Counted from the stretch's first letter, positions 15,406 to 24,694 are shown. The stretch: 35,339 nucleotides of DNA from Verrucomicrobiales bacterium (GCA_028047635.1 JAOFXR010000029.1:1-35339); one strand, 5' to 3'. Notes: generated by a model from the sequence alone, not told the origin. Numbers and translations are program-made.

Positions 15406-18400
15406 TCAAGCACCCACAGCGGTTCCTTTCGCGATCCAACCGCTGAGCATTCTTACCCCAACAAACTCGTCAGAAACGCAGAAGGCAGGTCCGGCTTCGA
15501 GGACGACTTGGTGGCCGTTGGCGCGGGTCACTTCGATATGGAGGGGACGCTCGCCGGGGAACTGCGCCGCAGCATCCTGGATCATGGAGATTGCAGACAG
15601 CGTATCACGAACAGAGTCGAGCCGGAGGAGCACAGGAGTTGCGAATGGGGCACCGGAGCCATTGCTACCGTTGCCATTTCCATTCGACTGAACAGGGTTA
15701 GACCCTTGACCTGACTCTATTAGGTGGCCTCCCGCTTGATTACCATTTTGTCTCCTCGCAGGATCAACCGACATTTGGACGGCGTCGGCATCAGGATGGA
15801 TTTCTTTGACATCATCGGCGGTGAGCCGGTTTGTCTCGGTCCTTGAATCCTGTTCGATCTTTGCTTTCAACTCGATCACATTACCCTTCACGAGAATCTG
15901 ATTCGCTTTCTGATAGACCTCGTTCCAACACATTACTTCGGTGGAGCCGGTGAAATCTTCGAGCAACAGAATCACAAAGGGCTTCCCCTCCCGCTTGGTA
16001 TATTTGGTCGTCGCCTCCGAAATCAGACCGGCGTAGCGCTGATTCTTTTTCCCGGGCTTCATCATCCCAAGATCGGAGATCTTGTTGTAGTTACCCTTGT
16101 CGATCACGCTCTTGTATTCGTCGAGCGGGTGGCCGGTCACGTAAAAGCCGAGAAGGTTTTTCTCGTGGGTTAAATACTCGCGCTGATTCCACTCGACGCG
16201 ATCTTCTTCCAGAATCTCGGGACTGGGAGCTGCGGACATGAGTTCGTTCATGTCGAAAAGGGCGCCCTGTCCGGTACGACGATCTTTTTGCGCAGCACTG
16301 GAACCGGAGATGATCTGACCCACTTTCGAAAAGAGATCGTCACGGCGCTCCATTGTAAAGTCGAAGGCGCCCGCTTTGATGAGGTTTTCGAGAATCTTCC
16401 GGTTCACTGACTTGCTGTCGAGGCGACTCGCAAAGTCTTCGATGGATTTAAAATCGCCATTGGCTTCGCGTTCCTGAATCGCCACTTCCATTGCCGCACC
16501 ACCGACGTTCTTAATCGCAGCGAGTCCAAAGCGGATTGACTTGTTTCCATCAGGCCCGATTTCAGGAGCAAACTTGAGCTTACTCTTGTTCACATCCGGG
16601 GCAAGAATCGGATTGCCCATGCGCTGACACTCAGCAACAAAAATCGAAATTTTCTCCGTGTTGTTGATCTCGTTACTGAGAACCGCCGCCATAAATTCGA
16701 CGGGGTAATTCGCTTTGAGGTAAGCGGTGTGATAACTGAGCAATCCGTATGCGGCCGAGTGCGATTTGTTAAAACCGTATCCCGCAAATTTCTCGAGCAA
16801 GTCAAAGATCTCGTTGGCCTGCTTCTCGGGAATGTTGTTCACGCGGTCGCAACCTTCGACGAACATTGCTCGCTGCTTCACCATCTCAGAGAGCTTCTTT
16901 TTACCCATGGCACGACGAAGCAAATCCGCCTCACCGAGTGAGTAACCGCCGAGAAGGTTGGCGGCTCGCTGCACCTGCTCCTGATAGATCAAAATCCCGT
17001 AGGTCTCTTCACTCGCTTCCTGCAAGAGGGGGTGAAGGTAAGTCACTTTCTTCTTCCCTGTTTTCCGATCAATGAAATCGGGAATGAGGTCCATCGGACC
17101 CGGTCGATAAAGCGCGATCAACGCAATGATGTCCTGAATTCGGTCGACCTGGAACTGGCGACACAGACTCATCATTCCACCGGACTCCAACTGGAACACA
17201 GCGGTCGTTTCCCCCCGGTTCAGCAGGTCAAATGTCGGCTTGTCGTCGAAGCCTTCGTTGTCGATCACAAAGTCCGGTGTGTGGTCGTGAACGAGATCCA
17301 CCGCATCCTGGATCACGGTCAGGGTCTTGAGGCCCAAAAAGTCCATCTTCAACATCCCGAGATCCGTAAGCGGGCTCATCGCGAACTGCGTCACAACCTC
17401 GCCCTCTTTTCCGCGGATCAGCGGAACGTGCTCCATCAGCTCGCGGTCACCGATCACGACACCCGCCGCGTGAATACCGGTGCCTCGCGTGAGGCCTTCG
17501 AGGAAAGTCGAGTAGCGCCAGAGTTCGGCGATCGTTGGATTATTCTCGATCTCGGCTTTGAGCTCGGGGTTTTTCTTTTTGGCTTCTGCGAGGGTGATTC
17601 CGAGTTCGCCGGGAATCATTTTCGAGACGCGATCCCCTTCCGTGAAACTCAAACCCATGACACGACCGACGTCGCGCACGACACTCTTTGCCCCCATCGT
17701 CTGGAAAGTAACAATGTGAGAAACGGCCCGCTCGCCATACTTCTGACGCACGTACTCGATCACCTCGGGACGACGAGTCTGACAAAAGTCGATATCAATA
17801 TCCGGAGGAGAGACACGCTCCGGGTTGAGGAATCGCTCGAAAATGAGTCCAAAGCGAATCGGACAGAGATCAGTAATCCCTAACACATACGCGACAATAG
17901 ATCCCGCCGCTGATCCACGACCGGGTCCAACAGGAACGCCATTGTCCTTCGCCCACTTCACGAAATCCCAGGTGATGAGGAAGTAGGAAACGAATCCCAT
18001 TTTCTCCATGACTCCGATTTCATAATCGAGCCGGGTCCGGAGCTCGGGATCGGTCGAGGCACGTTCGCCGTAGCGCCATTCGAGGCCTTCGAAGCACATC
18101 CTGCGAAAGTAGGCTTCACGAGGACTTCCATCGGGAGATTCAAACTGCGGATATTTCGCCGAACTGGTTGAGTCGAGATGAATATCGACGTTGCACATAT
18201 CCATGTAGTGCAGCGTGTTATTGCAGGCCTCGGGAAGCTCTTTGAAAAGCTTCCGCATCTCATTGGTCGTTTTGAAATAAACCTCGGGAGAATATTTCAT
18301 CCGGTTCTCATCCATGATGAGCGAACCAGTACCGATACAGATCATGGCATCGTGTGCATCGTGATCCGCGCGATTGAGAAAGTGGACGTCGTTGGCAGCA

Positions 18401-19059
18401 ACCAACTTGAGGTCGAACTCTTTGCTGAACTTCACCATCTGCTTCGTGCAAAGGGCCTGTTCGCTGAACCCGTGGTCGTGGATCTCAAGGAAGAAGCGGT
18501 CCTTCCCGAAAATGTCGACGAACTCACCAATACTCCTTCGAGCACTATCGATGTCACCATTCTGGATGAACTGATTGACTTCACCGTTGATGCACCCACT
18601 CATACAAATCATCCCCTCGGAATGTGCCGCGAGCGTCTCCTTGTCGATGCGCGGCTTGTAGTACATGCCCTCGAGGTGACTGATACTTGTGAGCTTCATC
18701 AGATTCTCGTAACCTTCGGTCGTCGCCGCGTGAATCGTGAGGTGAGAATTGCGCTTCTTCTTCGTTGCTCCCACCGCGACCGGATCCGCCTTTTTATCGG
18801 TCAAAGCAACGCCCGGCGGAGTGAGATAAGCCTCCATTCCGATGATGGGCTTCACCGAAAATTCTTCGTCGTTCGCCTGAGTCCGCTTGCAGGCCTGATA
18901 GAAATCGATCGCGCCGAAAATATTGCCGTGATCCGTCATCGCGACCGCCGGCATCTTGCTCCGCTGAGCCTTTTTAATGAGGTCTTTGATCCTCACCGCT
19001 CCATCCAAAGTCGAGTATTCGGTATGAAGGTGCAGGTGGATAAAGGGATCAGTCGGCAT
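15406..19059 (-). CDS. dnaE: DNA polymerase III alpha subunit
   Basis: This is the replicative polymerase catalytic subunit, 1217 residues, slightly longer than E. coli DnaE (1160). Domains in order: a PHP domain at the start (HLHTEYSTLDG, AMTDHGN, GMEAYLTP), the palm with catalytic Asp residues D420 and D422 in PDIDIDF and the third Asp D573 in KMDFLGL, and fingers with ALYRPGPMDLIPDFIDRK. The helix-hairpin-helix region follows with GYGFNKSHSAAYG, then an OB-fold at about 1005-1060 (YAGLISEATTKYTKREGKP). A Gly/Asn-rich linker (about 1120-1140) precedes a C-terminal domain. It is the DnaE1 type, without an inserted exonuclease. The upstream neighbour is divergent (19340), leaving a 280-base control region. 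Confidence 0.97.
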   Translation of the reverse strand: MPTDPFIHLHLHTEYSTLDGAVRIKDLIKKAQRSKMPAVAMTDHGNIFGAIDFYQACKRTQANDEEFSVKPIIGMEAYLTPPGVALTDKKADPVAVGATKKKRNSHLTIHAATTEGYENLMKLTSISHLEGMYYKPRIDKETLAAHSEGMICMSGCINGEVNQFIQNGDIDSARRSIGEFVDIFGKDRFFLEIHDHGFSEQALCTKQMVKFSKEFDLKLVAANDVHFLNRADHDAHDAMICIGTGSLIMDENRMKYSPEVYFKTTNEMRKLFKELPEACNNTLHYMDMCNVDIHLDSTSSAKYPQFESPDGSPREAYFRRMCFEGLEWRYGERASTDPELRTRLDYEIGVMEKMGFVSYFLITWDFVKWAKDNGVPVGPGRGSAAGSIVAYVLGITDLCPIRFGLIFERFLNPERVSPPDIDIDFCQTRRPEVIEYVRQKYGERAVSHIVTFQTMGAKSVVRDVGRVMGLSFTEGDRVSKMIPGELGITLAEAKKKNPELKAEIENNPTIAELWRYSTFLEGLTRGTGIHAAGVVIGDRELMEHVPLIRGKEGEVVTQFAMSPLTDLGMLKMDFLGLKTLTVIQDAVDLVHDHTPDFVIDNEGFDDKPTFDLLNRGETTAVFQLESGGMMSLCRQFQVDRIQDIIALIALYRPGPMDLIPDFIDRKTGKKKVTYLHPLLQEASEETYGILIYQEQVQRAANLLGGYSLGEADLLRRAMGKKKLSEMVKQRAMFVEGCDRVNNIPEKQANEIFDLLEKFAGYGFNKSHSAAYGLLSYHTAYLKANYPVEFMAAVLSNEINNTEKISIFVAECQRMGNPILAPDVNKSKLKFAPEIGPDGNKSIRFGLAAIKNVGGAAMEVAIQEREANGDFKSIEDFASRLDSKSVNRKILENLIKAGAFDFTMERRDDLFSKVGQIISGSSAAQKDRRTGQGALFDMNELMSAAPSPEILEEDRVEWNQREYLTHEKNLLGFYVTGHPLDEYKSVIDKGNYNKISDLGMMKPGKKNQRYAGLISEATTKYTKREGKPFVILLLEDFTGSTEVMCWNEVYQKANQILVKGNVIELKAKIEQDSRTETNRLTADDVKEIHPDADAVQMSVDPARRQNGNQAGGHLIESGQGSNPVQSNGNGNGSNGSGAPFATPVLLRLDSVRDTLSAISMIQDAAAQFPGERPLHIEVTRANGHQVVLEAGPAFCVSDEFVGVRMLSGWIAKGTAVGA

Positions 19060-19264
19060 GGCAGGAAAACGGAGTCGGAAGTTGGGTCCCCATCATAAAG
19101 AATGCCCGATTCGGGGCAAGAGCGATATCGGGAAAATATCGCAATTCCCTCCCTGCTACAGGTGCTCCCACCGCTTAATTACGAATAGAAGCCCTTTTGG
19201 AAGAAGAAATGAAGCCACGAAGCCCAAAAGATGGTTAAAATCGACAAAATAATGGTCAATTAGC

Positions 19265-19293
19265 TTGAATATTTAAGAAAACTTAACAATAAT
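19265..19293 (+). promoter_or_regulatory. candidate sigma-70-type promoter for the kinase
   Basis: TTGAAT at 19265-19270 and AATAAT at 19288-19293 are separated by 17 bases, giving 4 of 6 and 5 of 6 consensus matches. This lies in an AT-rich stretch ending at the kinase start (19340). An overlapping TATAGT at 19311 is an alternative -10. The rest of the 280-base interval (19060-19264) shows nothing I can name. Confidence 0.4.
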
Positions 19294-19339
19294 CGCCGGA
19301 ATTGCTCAATTATAGTAATTTCGGTTTTTTAATAATTTT

Positions 19340-20308
19340 ATGGCGCGTTATGATCTAGGTGAGCAAATTGGTAGAGGTGGTATTTGTGCCGTCTATCGCG
19401 CTTTCGACACTCACCTGCGCCGGGAGGTGGCGGTGAAGCGACTTCTCCCCCTTGAGAATACCCAACTCGAGGAGGCGGATGAGGGGATTCTCAGCCGCGA
19501 AGTGCTGGCGCTGGCTCAACTTCAACATCCCAATGTAGTGACCGTCTATGAGTTTGACGAAGATGAGAATGGACCATTTGCAGTGCTCGAACTAATCGAA
19601 GGCGAATCCCTGAAAAAGGTCATCGATGAAGGTGCCCTCAGCTATTCCGATTTCGTCGAAATCGTCGGCCAACTCATCGACCCTCTGATTTCAGCAATGG
19701 AATTGAATCTTTTGCATCGTGATATCAAGCCTGAGAACATCATGCTCTCGCAACTCCGCTCCGGTCGGCTACAAGTAAAGATTCTCGACTTCGGGCTCGC
19801 CAAAATCACGTGTACACCTCAGGCCCAGACCGTTGATTTGTCAGGATCCTTTCTCGGATCGGTTAACTATGCCGCCCCCGAACAATTTGAACGCAGGCTA
19901 CTTGATCAGCGCACTGATCTCTACTCGCTTGGTTGCGTGCTCTACTTCGCGCTCACGCAGCAGTCGCCCTTCAAGGGCGGGAATTGCAGCGAGACAATGA
20001 ACAATCACCTCGCTCATCGGGTCGAGTCACTGGAGCGCTACCGACCTGATCTTCCAAGCTCCATTTGTGATTTCGTGATGATGTTAATAGAGCGCGATCC
20101 TTGCGAGAGACCAAACGACGCGATCGAAGCTTACCAATTGTTCCGTAAGGCGGTCGCTCTTGAAAATGTGCCGGACAGAAAACTCACCCGTGCAGCCAAG
20201 GACAAAATCAAACAGGCGCACCACGCTCCCTCCTTCACTCAGAACGAGCCCGCCGCCGAATCCCGCCGCGAGGACACCGTTCCTATGGCCGGAGCAGTCG
20301 GAAACTAA
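19340..20308 (+). CDS. serine/threonine protein kinase
   Basis: This is a Hanks-type kinase of 322 residues. It has the glycine loop IGRGGICAVYRA (about 10-21), the ATP-anchoring Lys K33 in VAVKR, the catalytic loop H126-R-D128-I-K-P-E-N, the DFG motif at D150, an APEQ motif and DLYSLGCVLY. All residues needed for catalysis are visible. The kinase domain ends near residue 275. The short C-terminal tail is polar and has no transmembrane segment or sensor domain, so it should be a soluble cytoplasmic kinase, unlike the membrane-spanning PknB type. It is preceded by a candidate promoter and followed 46 bases later by an FkbM methyltransferase on the same strand. Its targets are unknown. Confidence 0.93.
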   Translation: MARYDLGEQIGRGGICAVYRAFDTHLRREVAVKRLLPLENTQLEEADEGILSREVLALAQLQHPNVVTVYEFDEDENGPFAVLELIEGESLKKVIDEGALSYSDFVEIVGQLIDPLISAMELNLLHRDIKPENIMLSQLRSGRLQVKILDFGLAKITCTPQAQTVDLSGSFLGSVNYAAPEQFERRLLDQRTDLYSLGCVLYFALTQQSPFKGGNCSETMNNHLAHRVESLERYRPDLPSSICDFVMMLIERDPCERPNDAIEAYQLFRKAVALENVPDRKLTRAAKDKIKQAHHAPSFTQNEPAAESRREDTVPMAGAVGN

Positions 20309-20353
20309 TCCCCCTTTCCTTTAGAGCGCCTCTCAGAAACAGTTGCCTAAGCG

Positions 20354-21175
20354 GTGACCTCTCTACCCCCATTTTCACGGGTTTTACGTCTTGCTCTGAA
20401 CCTAAACCCGCTGAATCATGTCAGCAGAATGAACCTACGCTACACACTGCGTGCCCGGAAATTCCGCACGAAATGGGATCCAGCCGAAATCGACTGGATT
20501 ATGGACAACGTCAATACCGATGAAGTCTGCTTCGATATCGGCACTCATAAAGGCGGCTGGACCTACTGGATGCGGAAAGCAGTTGGCAGCGCAGGAGCGA
20601 TATTCGCTTTTGAGCCGCAGCCGGCTCTCCACCGCTATTTAACGAAGCTGTTCGCTCCCAACTACTGGAGCAACGTCACCCTTGAAAATATCGCGTTCTC
20701 AAACAAAGAGGGTAGCTTTGAAATGTTCGTTCCGGGCGAAGCAGGTTCAACCTCCCCGGGAGCTTCGTTGAAGCAGGAAGTCGCTGTTCACGAAGCGGAT
20801 ACGATGACCACCACGACGGTCACGACGACGACTCTGGATCAGTATGTCGCCAAACACAGTCTGGACTCGATCGCTTTTATCAAGCTCGACGTGGAGGGAA
20901 GCGAAGTCGATGTCATCGAGGGAGCAACCACGACTTTAAGAGAGCTGAAACCCAGTTGGGTCATCGAATCAGAGGCTCGTCACATTGGAGAAGACGGGGT
21001 TCGGGAATTGTTTTCGAAAATGGAAGAAGCCAACTACAGCGGTTTCTTTTTCTCTACCGATGGCCTTACACCGCTGTCAGAATTCGACTTTAGCAGGCAT
21101 CAGAGTCAGGAAGGCGAACGTTTCTGGGACAAGGCCAGTTACTACAATAATTTCCTCTTCACACCCGGGAACTAA
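20354..21175 (+). CDS. FkbM-family methyltransferase
   Basis: This SAM-dependent methyltransferase of the FkbM type, 273 residues, has the SAM motif VCFDIGTHKGGW, the acidic residue in IFAFEPQP, and the family block IAFIKLDVEGSEVDVIEGA. It shares the layout of the protein at 5789 but differs widely, so this is not a recent duplication. Between strand 4 and the LDQY segment it carries an unusual threonine run (TTTTVTTTT) encoded by repeated AC-N codons. I used the GTG start at 20354, which keeps an N-terminal basic helix; an ATG at 20429 would remove 25 residues. It probably modifies a glycan. The acceptor cannot be predicted. Confidence 0.84.
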   Translation: MTSLPPFSRVLRLALNLNPLNHVSRMNLRYTLRARKFRTKWDPAEIDWIMDNVNTDEVCFDIGTHKGGWTYWMRKAVGSAGAIFAFEPQPALHRYLTKLFAPNYWSNVTLENIAFSNKEGSFEMFVPGEAGSTSPGASLKQEVAVHEADTMTTTTVTTTTLDQYVAKHSLDSIAFIKLDVEGSEVDVIEGATTTLRELKPSWVIESEARHIGEDGVRELFSKMEEANYSGFFFSTDGLTPLSEFDFSRHQSQEGERFWDKASYYNNFLFTPGN

Positions 21176-21197
21176 AAGCGGGGTGCTGAGGGAAACA

Positions 21198-22274
21198 TCA
21201 CTCCTTCAATTTCCGTATCAAAAACGCCTCCAGCGAGCCGTAGGGATCGTTTTCAGGAATCACATCGGGAGCCGTAACTAAACACTCGAGTTCCAGCTCG
21301 CTCATTTTTTCCTGGAGCTTGAGCCCGAACTTCACGTGGTGGACCCATTCGCTTGATCCGGTCTCGAGAGTGATGTCAGTGTTAGGGCGACTGTAGAACA
21401 TGTAGACGGGAATATCATCCTTGGTGAGGTGATTGATCGAAGAGGCATCGACCATGAGTTTTTTTACCCGATCGCTCTCCCAATCATCCTCGTTTTCAAT
21501 TCCGTAAAAGAAGGGAAGCGCAGGTCCCGAAACGAGGCCGGGAAGCCCAAACCACTCACGAAAATCGTTCAAGTCATAGGTGGACTGGCCATTCATCGTG
21601 CCAGCTGCGACAATGCGAGTCGACTGACGGGAGACAGGATCTTCGCTCTCAGGGTTAGCGAGGTCTTCGTGAAATCCCAGCCACAGCGAAATACCGGCGC
21701 CGGCTGATCCCCCGTAACAGGCCACCTTCTCGGGGTCGAGGTTCCATTCCGAGGCACGACTGCGGATCGTCTGGATTCCACGAGCGGAATCTTCCATCAT
21801 GATGGGATACGGTCCGACGTCAGAAAGTCGGTAGTTCATCGCGGCAAAGGCAATCCCTGCCTCCAGATATTTTTCGACGACAGACGGTGGAAAAGCAGAC
21901 TTATCGCCCGTGCGAAAGCCTCCACCATGAATAAAAATAACTAGAGGAGTGGGTTTGGTAGCTTCAGGAACCAGCCAAATATCGAAAGCCTGTTTCTCAT
22001 GCTCCCCATAAGGGACATTCGCATGGTTAGGCTTCACTCCTTTTTGCTGCCGGCCTTTCGATTCTCCCGGCTTTTTCACCCCTTCCCGACGCGCACGGAA
22101 GAAAGCGACAGCCTCCTCTCGTGAGAGAACTCCGTCTTGGTTCGTATCGCTCTGCGGGAATCGCTTCAGCACCGCGGCAAGGCGATCAGCAGGCGCGGCA
22201 TTGCCTTCATCAGATGGTTTCTGCGCGAAACCGATGCCGACAACGGAGAGAACTGAGAACAAGATAGCTTTCAT
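21198..22274 (-). CDS. exported alpha/beta-hydrolase esterase with EF-hand
   Basis: This exported carboxylesterase-like enzyme carries a signal peptide from MKAILFSVLSVVGIGFA. An EF-hand calcium loop (DTNQDGVLSREE, about residues 44-55) is followed by a linker and an alpha/beta-hydrolase domain of the hormone-sensitive-lipase/BD-FAE-like group. That domain has the oxyanion motif FIHGGGF and nucleophile elbow YGGSAGAG. The final His of the triad is not obvious; VHHVKFG near the end may supply it. I chose the Met at 22274; a longer frame from 22310 adds 12 residues with no signal-like character. Such EF-hand esterases occur in PVC polysaccharide-utilisation loci, where they can remove acetyl or related groups from glycans. 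It lies just downstream of the interrupted gene at 22329. Confidence 0.85.
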   Translation of the reverse strand: MKAILFSVLSVVGIGFAQKPSDEGNAAPADRLAAVLKRFPQSDTNQDGVLSREEAVAFFRARREGVKKPGESKGRQQKGVKPNHANVPYGEHEKQAFDIWLVPEATKPTPLVIFIHGGGFRTGDKSAFPPSVVEKYLEAGIAFAAMNYRLSDVGPYPIMMEDSARGIQTIRSRASEWNLDPEKVACYGGSAGAGISLWLGFHEDLANPESEDPVSRQSTRIVAAGTMNGQSTYDLNDFREWFGLPGLVSGPALPFFYGIENEDDWESDRVKKLMVDASSINHLTKDDIPVYMFYSRPNTDITLETGSSEWVHHVKFGLKLQEKMSELELECLVTAPDVIPENDPYGSLEAFLIRKLKE

Positions 22275-22328
22275 GGGATAACGAACGGGTGACTTCACTT
22301 CCGTAAACACTCATCCCGCCGATTCGTC

Positions 22329-23132
22329 TCATTTTTTTTCTGAAAACTCATACCGATACACTCCCGTGTATGCCGGGACGGTGATCGAACCGTCTTTCTC
22401 TTCAATGAGCCGATTCGCAGCTGTTTTGAGTTTTTCCTTTTTCAAAGTCTTGCCGCTTCCGCGATCAATCACGCAGAGAAAGTCATCTTCTCCAGTGAAA
22501 CCGAAATGAGTCAGAATGTGTTGCTCGCGGACGATGAAGTTTCCGTGAGCAACACCGGAATCCGTCACCCCGAGCTGCTTCTTCTCTTCGATGGAAAAAG
22601 CTTAGAGGCATGCCTTCTCCTTTTCGCCGTGGTTCGACTCGACCGTCGTGTAATACAAGATTCCCTCTTCAATCACGCAGAACGAGATATCCCCCGCTCC
22701 ATATGCCGTAAACTCAAAAGGATTACTTCGATCTTGATCAACGACCGAAACAACGCGCGTTCGGTAGTGATCCAACCCGTAGTAGCCAAACAAATACCTC
22801 CCCGAGCGAGTGACATCCGTGATCGGAAATTCATCTTCGCCGCCGATGACGATGGCTTCTTCAAAAAAGGGAGGCAACCCACCTGACCAAACAGATCCCG
22901 GTTTGTAGGAAGAGAATTCCACGCCACTCTTCTCCTTTTCCGATTCAACCGTCGCCGAGGCATCGAAGCCCAATTGCTTGAGCGAAAAGCCTTTACTGAG
23001 CGCAGACGGCTTCACTTGGGCCGGCTCATGCGTGATGGCGATCTTCAGCGGGCCAGAAGCGCTCTGCGCTTTGGCCGCGATTGGAAATCCTACGAAGAGA
23101 GCTAGAGAAAAATAACAAAGTGGTTTGAGCAT
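22329..23132 (-). pseudogene. exported protein of unknown function, interrupted by one in-frame TAA
   Basis: The reading frame from 23132 has a clear signal peptide (MLKPLCYFSLALFVGF, cleavage after AKA) and a beta-rich body. It stops at a TAA (22602-22604) after EKEKACL. The same frame then continues without shift as AFSIEEKKQLGVTDSG down to a normal stop at 22329, giving 267 codons in all. Sequence character is continuous on both sides (YYTTVESNHGEKE... then ...CVIDRGSGKTLKK), like strands of a propeller. The simplest reading is a single nonsense change, for instance from a Tyr codon, or a sequencing error. An internal GTG start at 22568 could make a 79-residue fragment. No family recognised. 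The EF-hand esterase follows closely. Confidence 0.75.
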
Positions 23133-23218
23133 AAGGATTTGTTTGGAATGGTAGCCGCATCAAAGGGCGTAACCAATGCAGAGCATCGGGAAATCAAAAG
23201 GCACGCCTGCTTCCTTTT

Positions 23219-24184
23219 TTGACGATTGCGGCAGTAACTTTAATTATATTTTTGACCGGCTGCGTCACCCATTGCCCCAAGGAAACAACCGCGACGCCGG
23301 CGCAGGGAAAATTTGAGCACTTTTCGGTGACTCTTCCCGGCAAGTCAGAGCCGGATTCGGTGTGGCGAACTCGCTCTCCCGGAAAGCCCCTTCTCCTGCT
23401 TCATGCCATTAACGGAATCAGCCCCGCTTTCCTCGAATTCGCTCTCGAATTGGAAACGTGGGGCTACCAGGTTTATATGCCAAGTCTCTACGGCGATCCG
23501 ATCATGGGAGATTCCGCTTTCGGCTATGATATGGCACTCGAAGCGCTCGCTTTCCTCAAAGAAGATGAGCGATGGGATCTGCACAACGAAGACAATGCCG
23601 GCCCCATTCTTAGCGAAACGCTAAAATGGACTCGCTGGGTGAGACAAAAAGAGCCGGGAAAACCGCTTACCGTGGTAGGGAACTGCCTAACGGGGAATTT
23701 CCCTCTCGCAGTCCTTGCTGAGCCAGGCGTCGAACTGGCCATACTCGCGCAACCGGCTCTTTCCGTAAAAAAATATCACGAAATCCTTCTGCACCTGCCT
23801 CAGTCGAGGCGAAAAGAACGGGGACTCGGAATTCCAAACGAGACGATGGAACGACTCGCGGCCACGATGCATGAGAATCCGAACAAGCGAATCGTAGGTT
23901 TTCACTATGCACATGACCCGCTCACCCCGATCGGAAAATACGATGCGCTTCACGAGTTTTTCGAAGAACACCAGCTCGCCGATCGATTCGAGGCAGTCGT
24001 TCTGAAACGCCCCGGGAGTCGATATAGCAACTCACGCCATGACTGGGTGACCGCCGCCGACACGCAAGAGCCGTTGAAATTGCTCACTCCGCATTCCACC
24101 ATTGTGAATCCCGAGTCACTTATCGATCGCAATTGGTTCCGCGCCGAATTGCGGCGTCACCTTTCTTCCCGCCAGGACGAGTAA
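23219..24184 (+). CDS. lipoprotein, alpha/beta-hydrolase (dienelactone-hydrolase-like)
   Basis: The protein begins with a hydrophobic segment and a lipobox (IIFLTGC, Cys at residue 15), so it should be lipid-anchored. The body resembles an alpha/beta hydrolase: LLLLHAINGISPAFLEFALELETWGYQVYMPSLYGDP, VVGNCLTGNFPLAVLA as nucleophile elbow with Cys (G-N-C-L-T-G), HYAHDPLTP for the acidic residue and SRHDWV for the His. A Cys nucleophile is typical of dienelactone hydrolases. The start is uncertain: the TTG used here gives a signal peptide without the usual basic residues. An ATG at 23176 lies in another frame and would join perfectly if one T of the T6 run at 23215-23220 were absent. It is divergent from the interrupted gene. 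Confidence 0.72.
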   Translation: MTIAAVTLIIFLTGCVTHCPKETTATPAQGKFEHFSVTLPGKSEPDSVWRTRSPGKPLLLLHAINGISPAFLEFALELETWGYQVYMPSLYGDPIMGDSAFGYDMALEALAFLKEDERWDLHNEDNAGPILSETLKWTRWVRQKEPGKPLTVVGNCLTGNFPLAVLAEPGVELAILAQPALSVKKYHEILLHLPQSRRKERGLGIPNETMERLAATMHENPNKRIVGFHYAHDPLTPIGKYDALHEFFEEHQLADRFEAVVLKRPGSRYSNSRHDWVTAADTQEPLKLLTPHSTIVNPESLIDRNWFRAELRRHLSSRQDE

Positions 24185-24249
24185 AACGGGATTTTCCATT
24201 TAGAAAGCGTGCACTAGCGCCCCAAAGCCGGCACTTTGTGGAAATCTGT

Positions 24250-24278
24250 TTGACCAAAGCACTGATTGCGCCTATCTG
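24250..24278 (+). promoter_or_regulatory. candidate promoter for the small basic protein
   Basis: TTGACC (24250-24255), a 17-base spacer, and TATCTG (24273-24278) resemble a sigma-70 promoter with a strong -35 and weaker -10. The predicted start is about 40 bases before the ATG at 24326. Confidence 0.35.
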
Positions 24279-24325
24279 TCCCACCCGAATTTTCGGGAAA
24301 TTTTAATTTCTACAAAAGCCACATC

Positions 24326-24535
24326 ATGCGCAAACGGAGAACTACCCAGAAGACCCCTTTGACTCGCCCCCGTAAAAACGGAGCAGCTAAGAATCGCCGT
24401 CGCCTCGAGCAGCGCAAACGTCTCGTTGCACTCGGGATGGATGAAGGTGCTGTCGAGAGACTCACTTCACGTGAGATCCTTACCCTCCTTAAGCACCCTG
24501 TTAAGGTAGCCAAAGCACACGGAGCCGAGTCTTAA
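24326..24535 (+). CDS. small, very basic protein of unknown function
   Basis: The 69-residue protein is extremely rich in Arg and Lys. The N-terminal half is MRKRRTTQKTPLTRPRKNG followed by AAKNRRRLEQRKRL. The C-terminal half is a probable helix-turn-helix-like pair (GMDEGAVERLTSREILTLLKHP). The first 20 codons of the open frame upstream (from 24266) lack coding character, so the ATG at 24326 is preferred. It is transcribed alone, between a candidate promoter and a well-formed terminator. The composition suggests binding to RNA, ribosomes or DNA. I cannot assign a family. Confidence 0.75.
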   Translation: MRKRRTTQKTPLTRPRKNGAAKNRRRLEQRKRLVALGMDEGAVERLTSREILTLLKHPVKVAKAHGAES

Positions 24536-24592
24536 GGGACTCCTTTCCTAAATTTAACGGGACTTGCCTGCATGGCAGTTCTGTTTCCAATC

Positions 24593-24622
24593 GCCCGGAT
24601 GATTCGTTCTCCGGGCTTTTTT
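24593..24622 (+). terminator. Rho-independent terminator
   Basis: GCCCGGA (24593-24599) pairs perfectly with TCCGGGC (24610-24616) around a 10-base loop, and six T follow. It ends the transcript of the small basic protein. Confidence 0.88.
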
Positions 24623-24694
24623 GTGCCCTGAGAGGCCCGAAATACGATGCCCAAATGATTGCGTGTTTCACTTAGGAGTCTATGATCACCACAG

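Noticed and set aside
17032..17883. 283-codon open frame antisense to dnaE
   Set aside because: Shadow of dnaE. No domain, signal or conserved pattern.
18178..19098. 306-codon open frame on the plus strand opposite dnaE
   Set aside because: It lies wholly antisense to a strongly supported dnaE and has no protein-like motifs. It reflects codon bias of the true gene.
19058..19252. 64-codon basic ORF upstream of the kinase
   Set aside because: It overlaps the dnaE start divergently and shows no recognisable coding pattern.
22329..22568. Independent 79-residue protein
   Set aside because: It is in the same frame as the upstream signal-bearing part and continues its sequence, separated by a single TAA.
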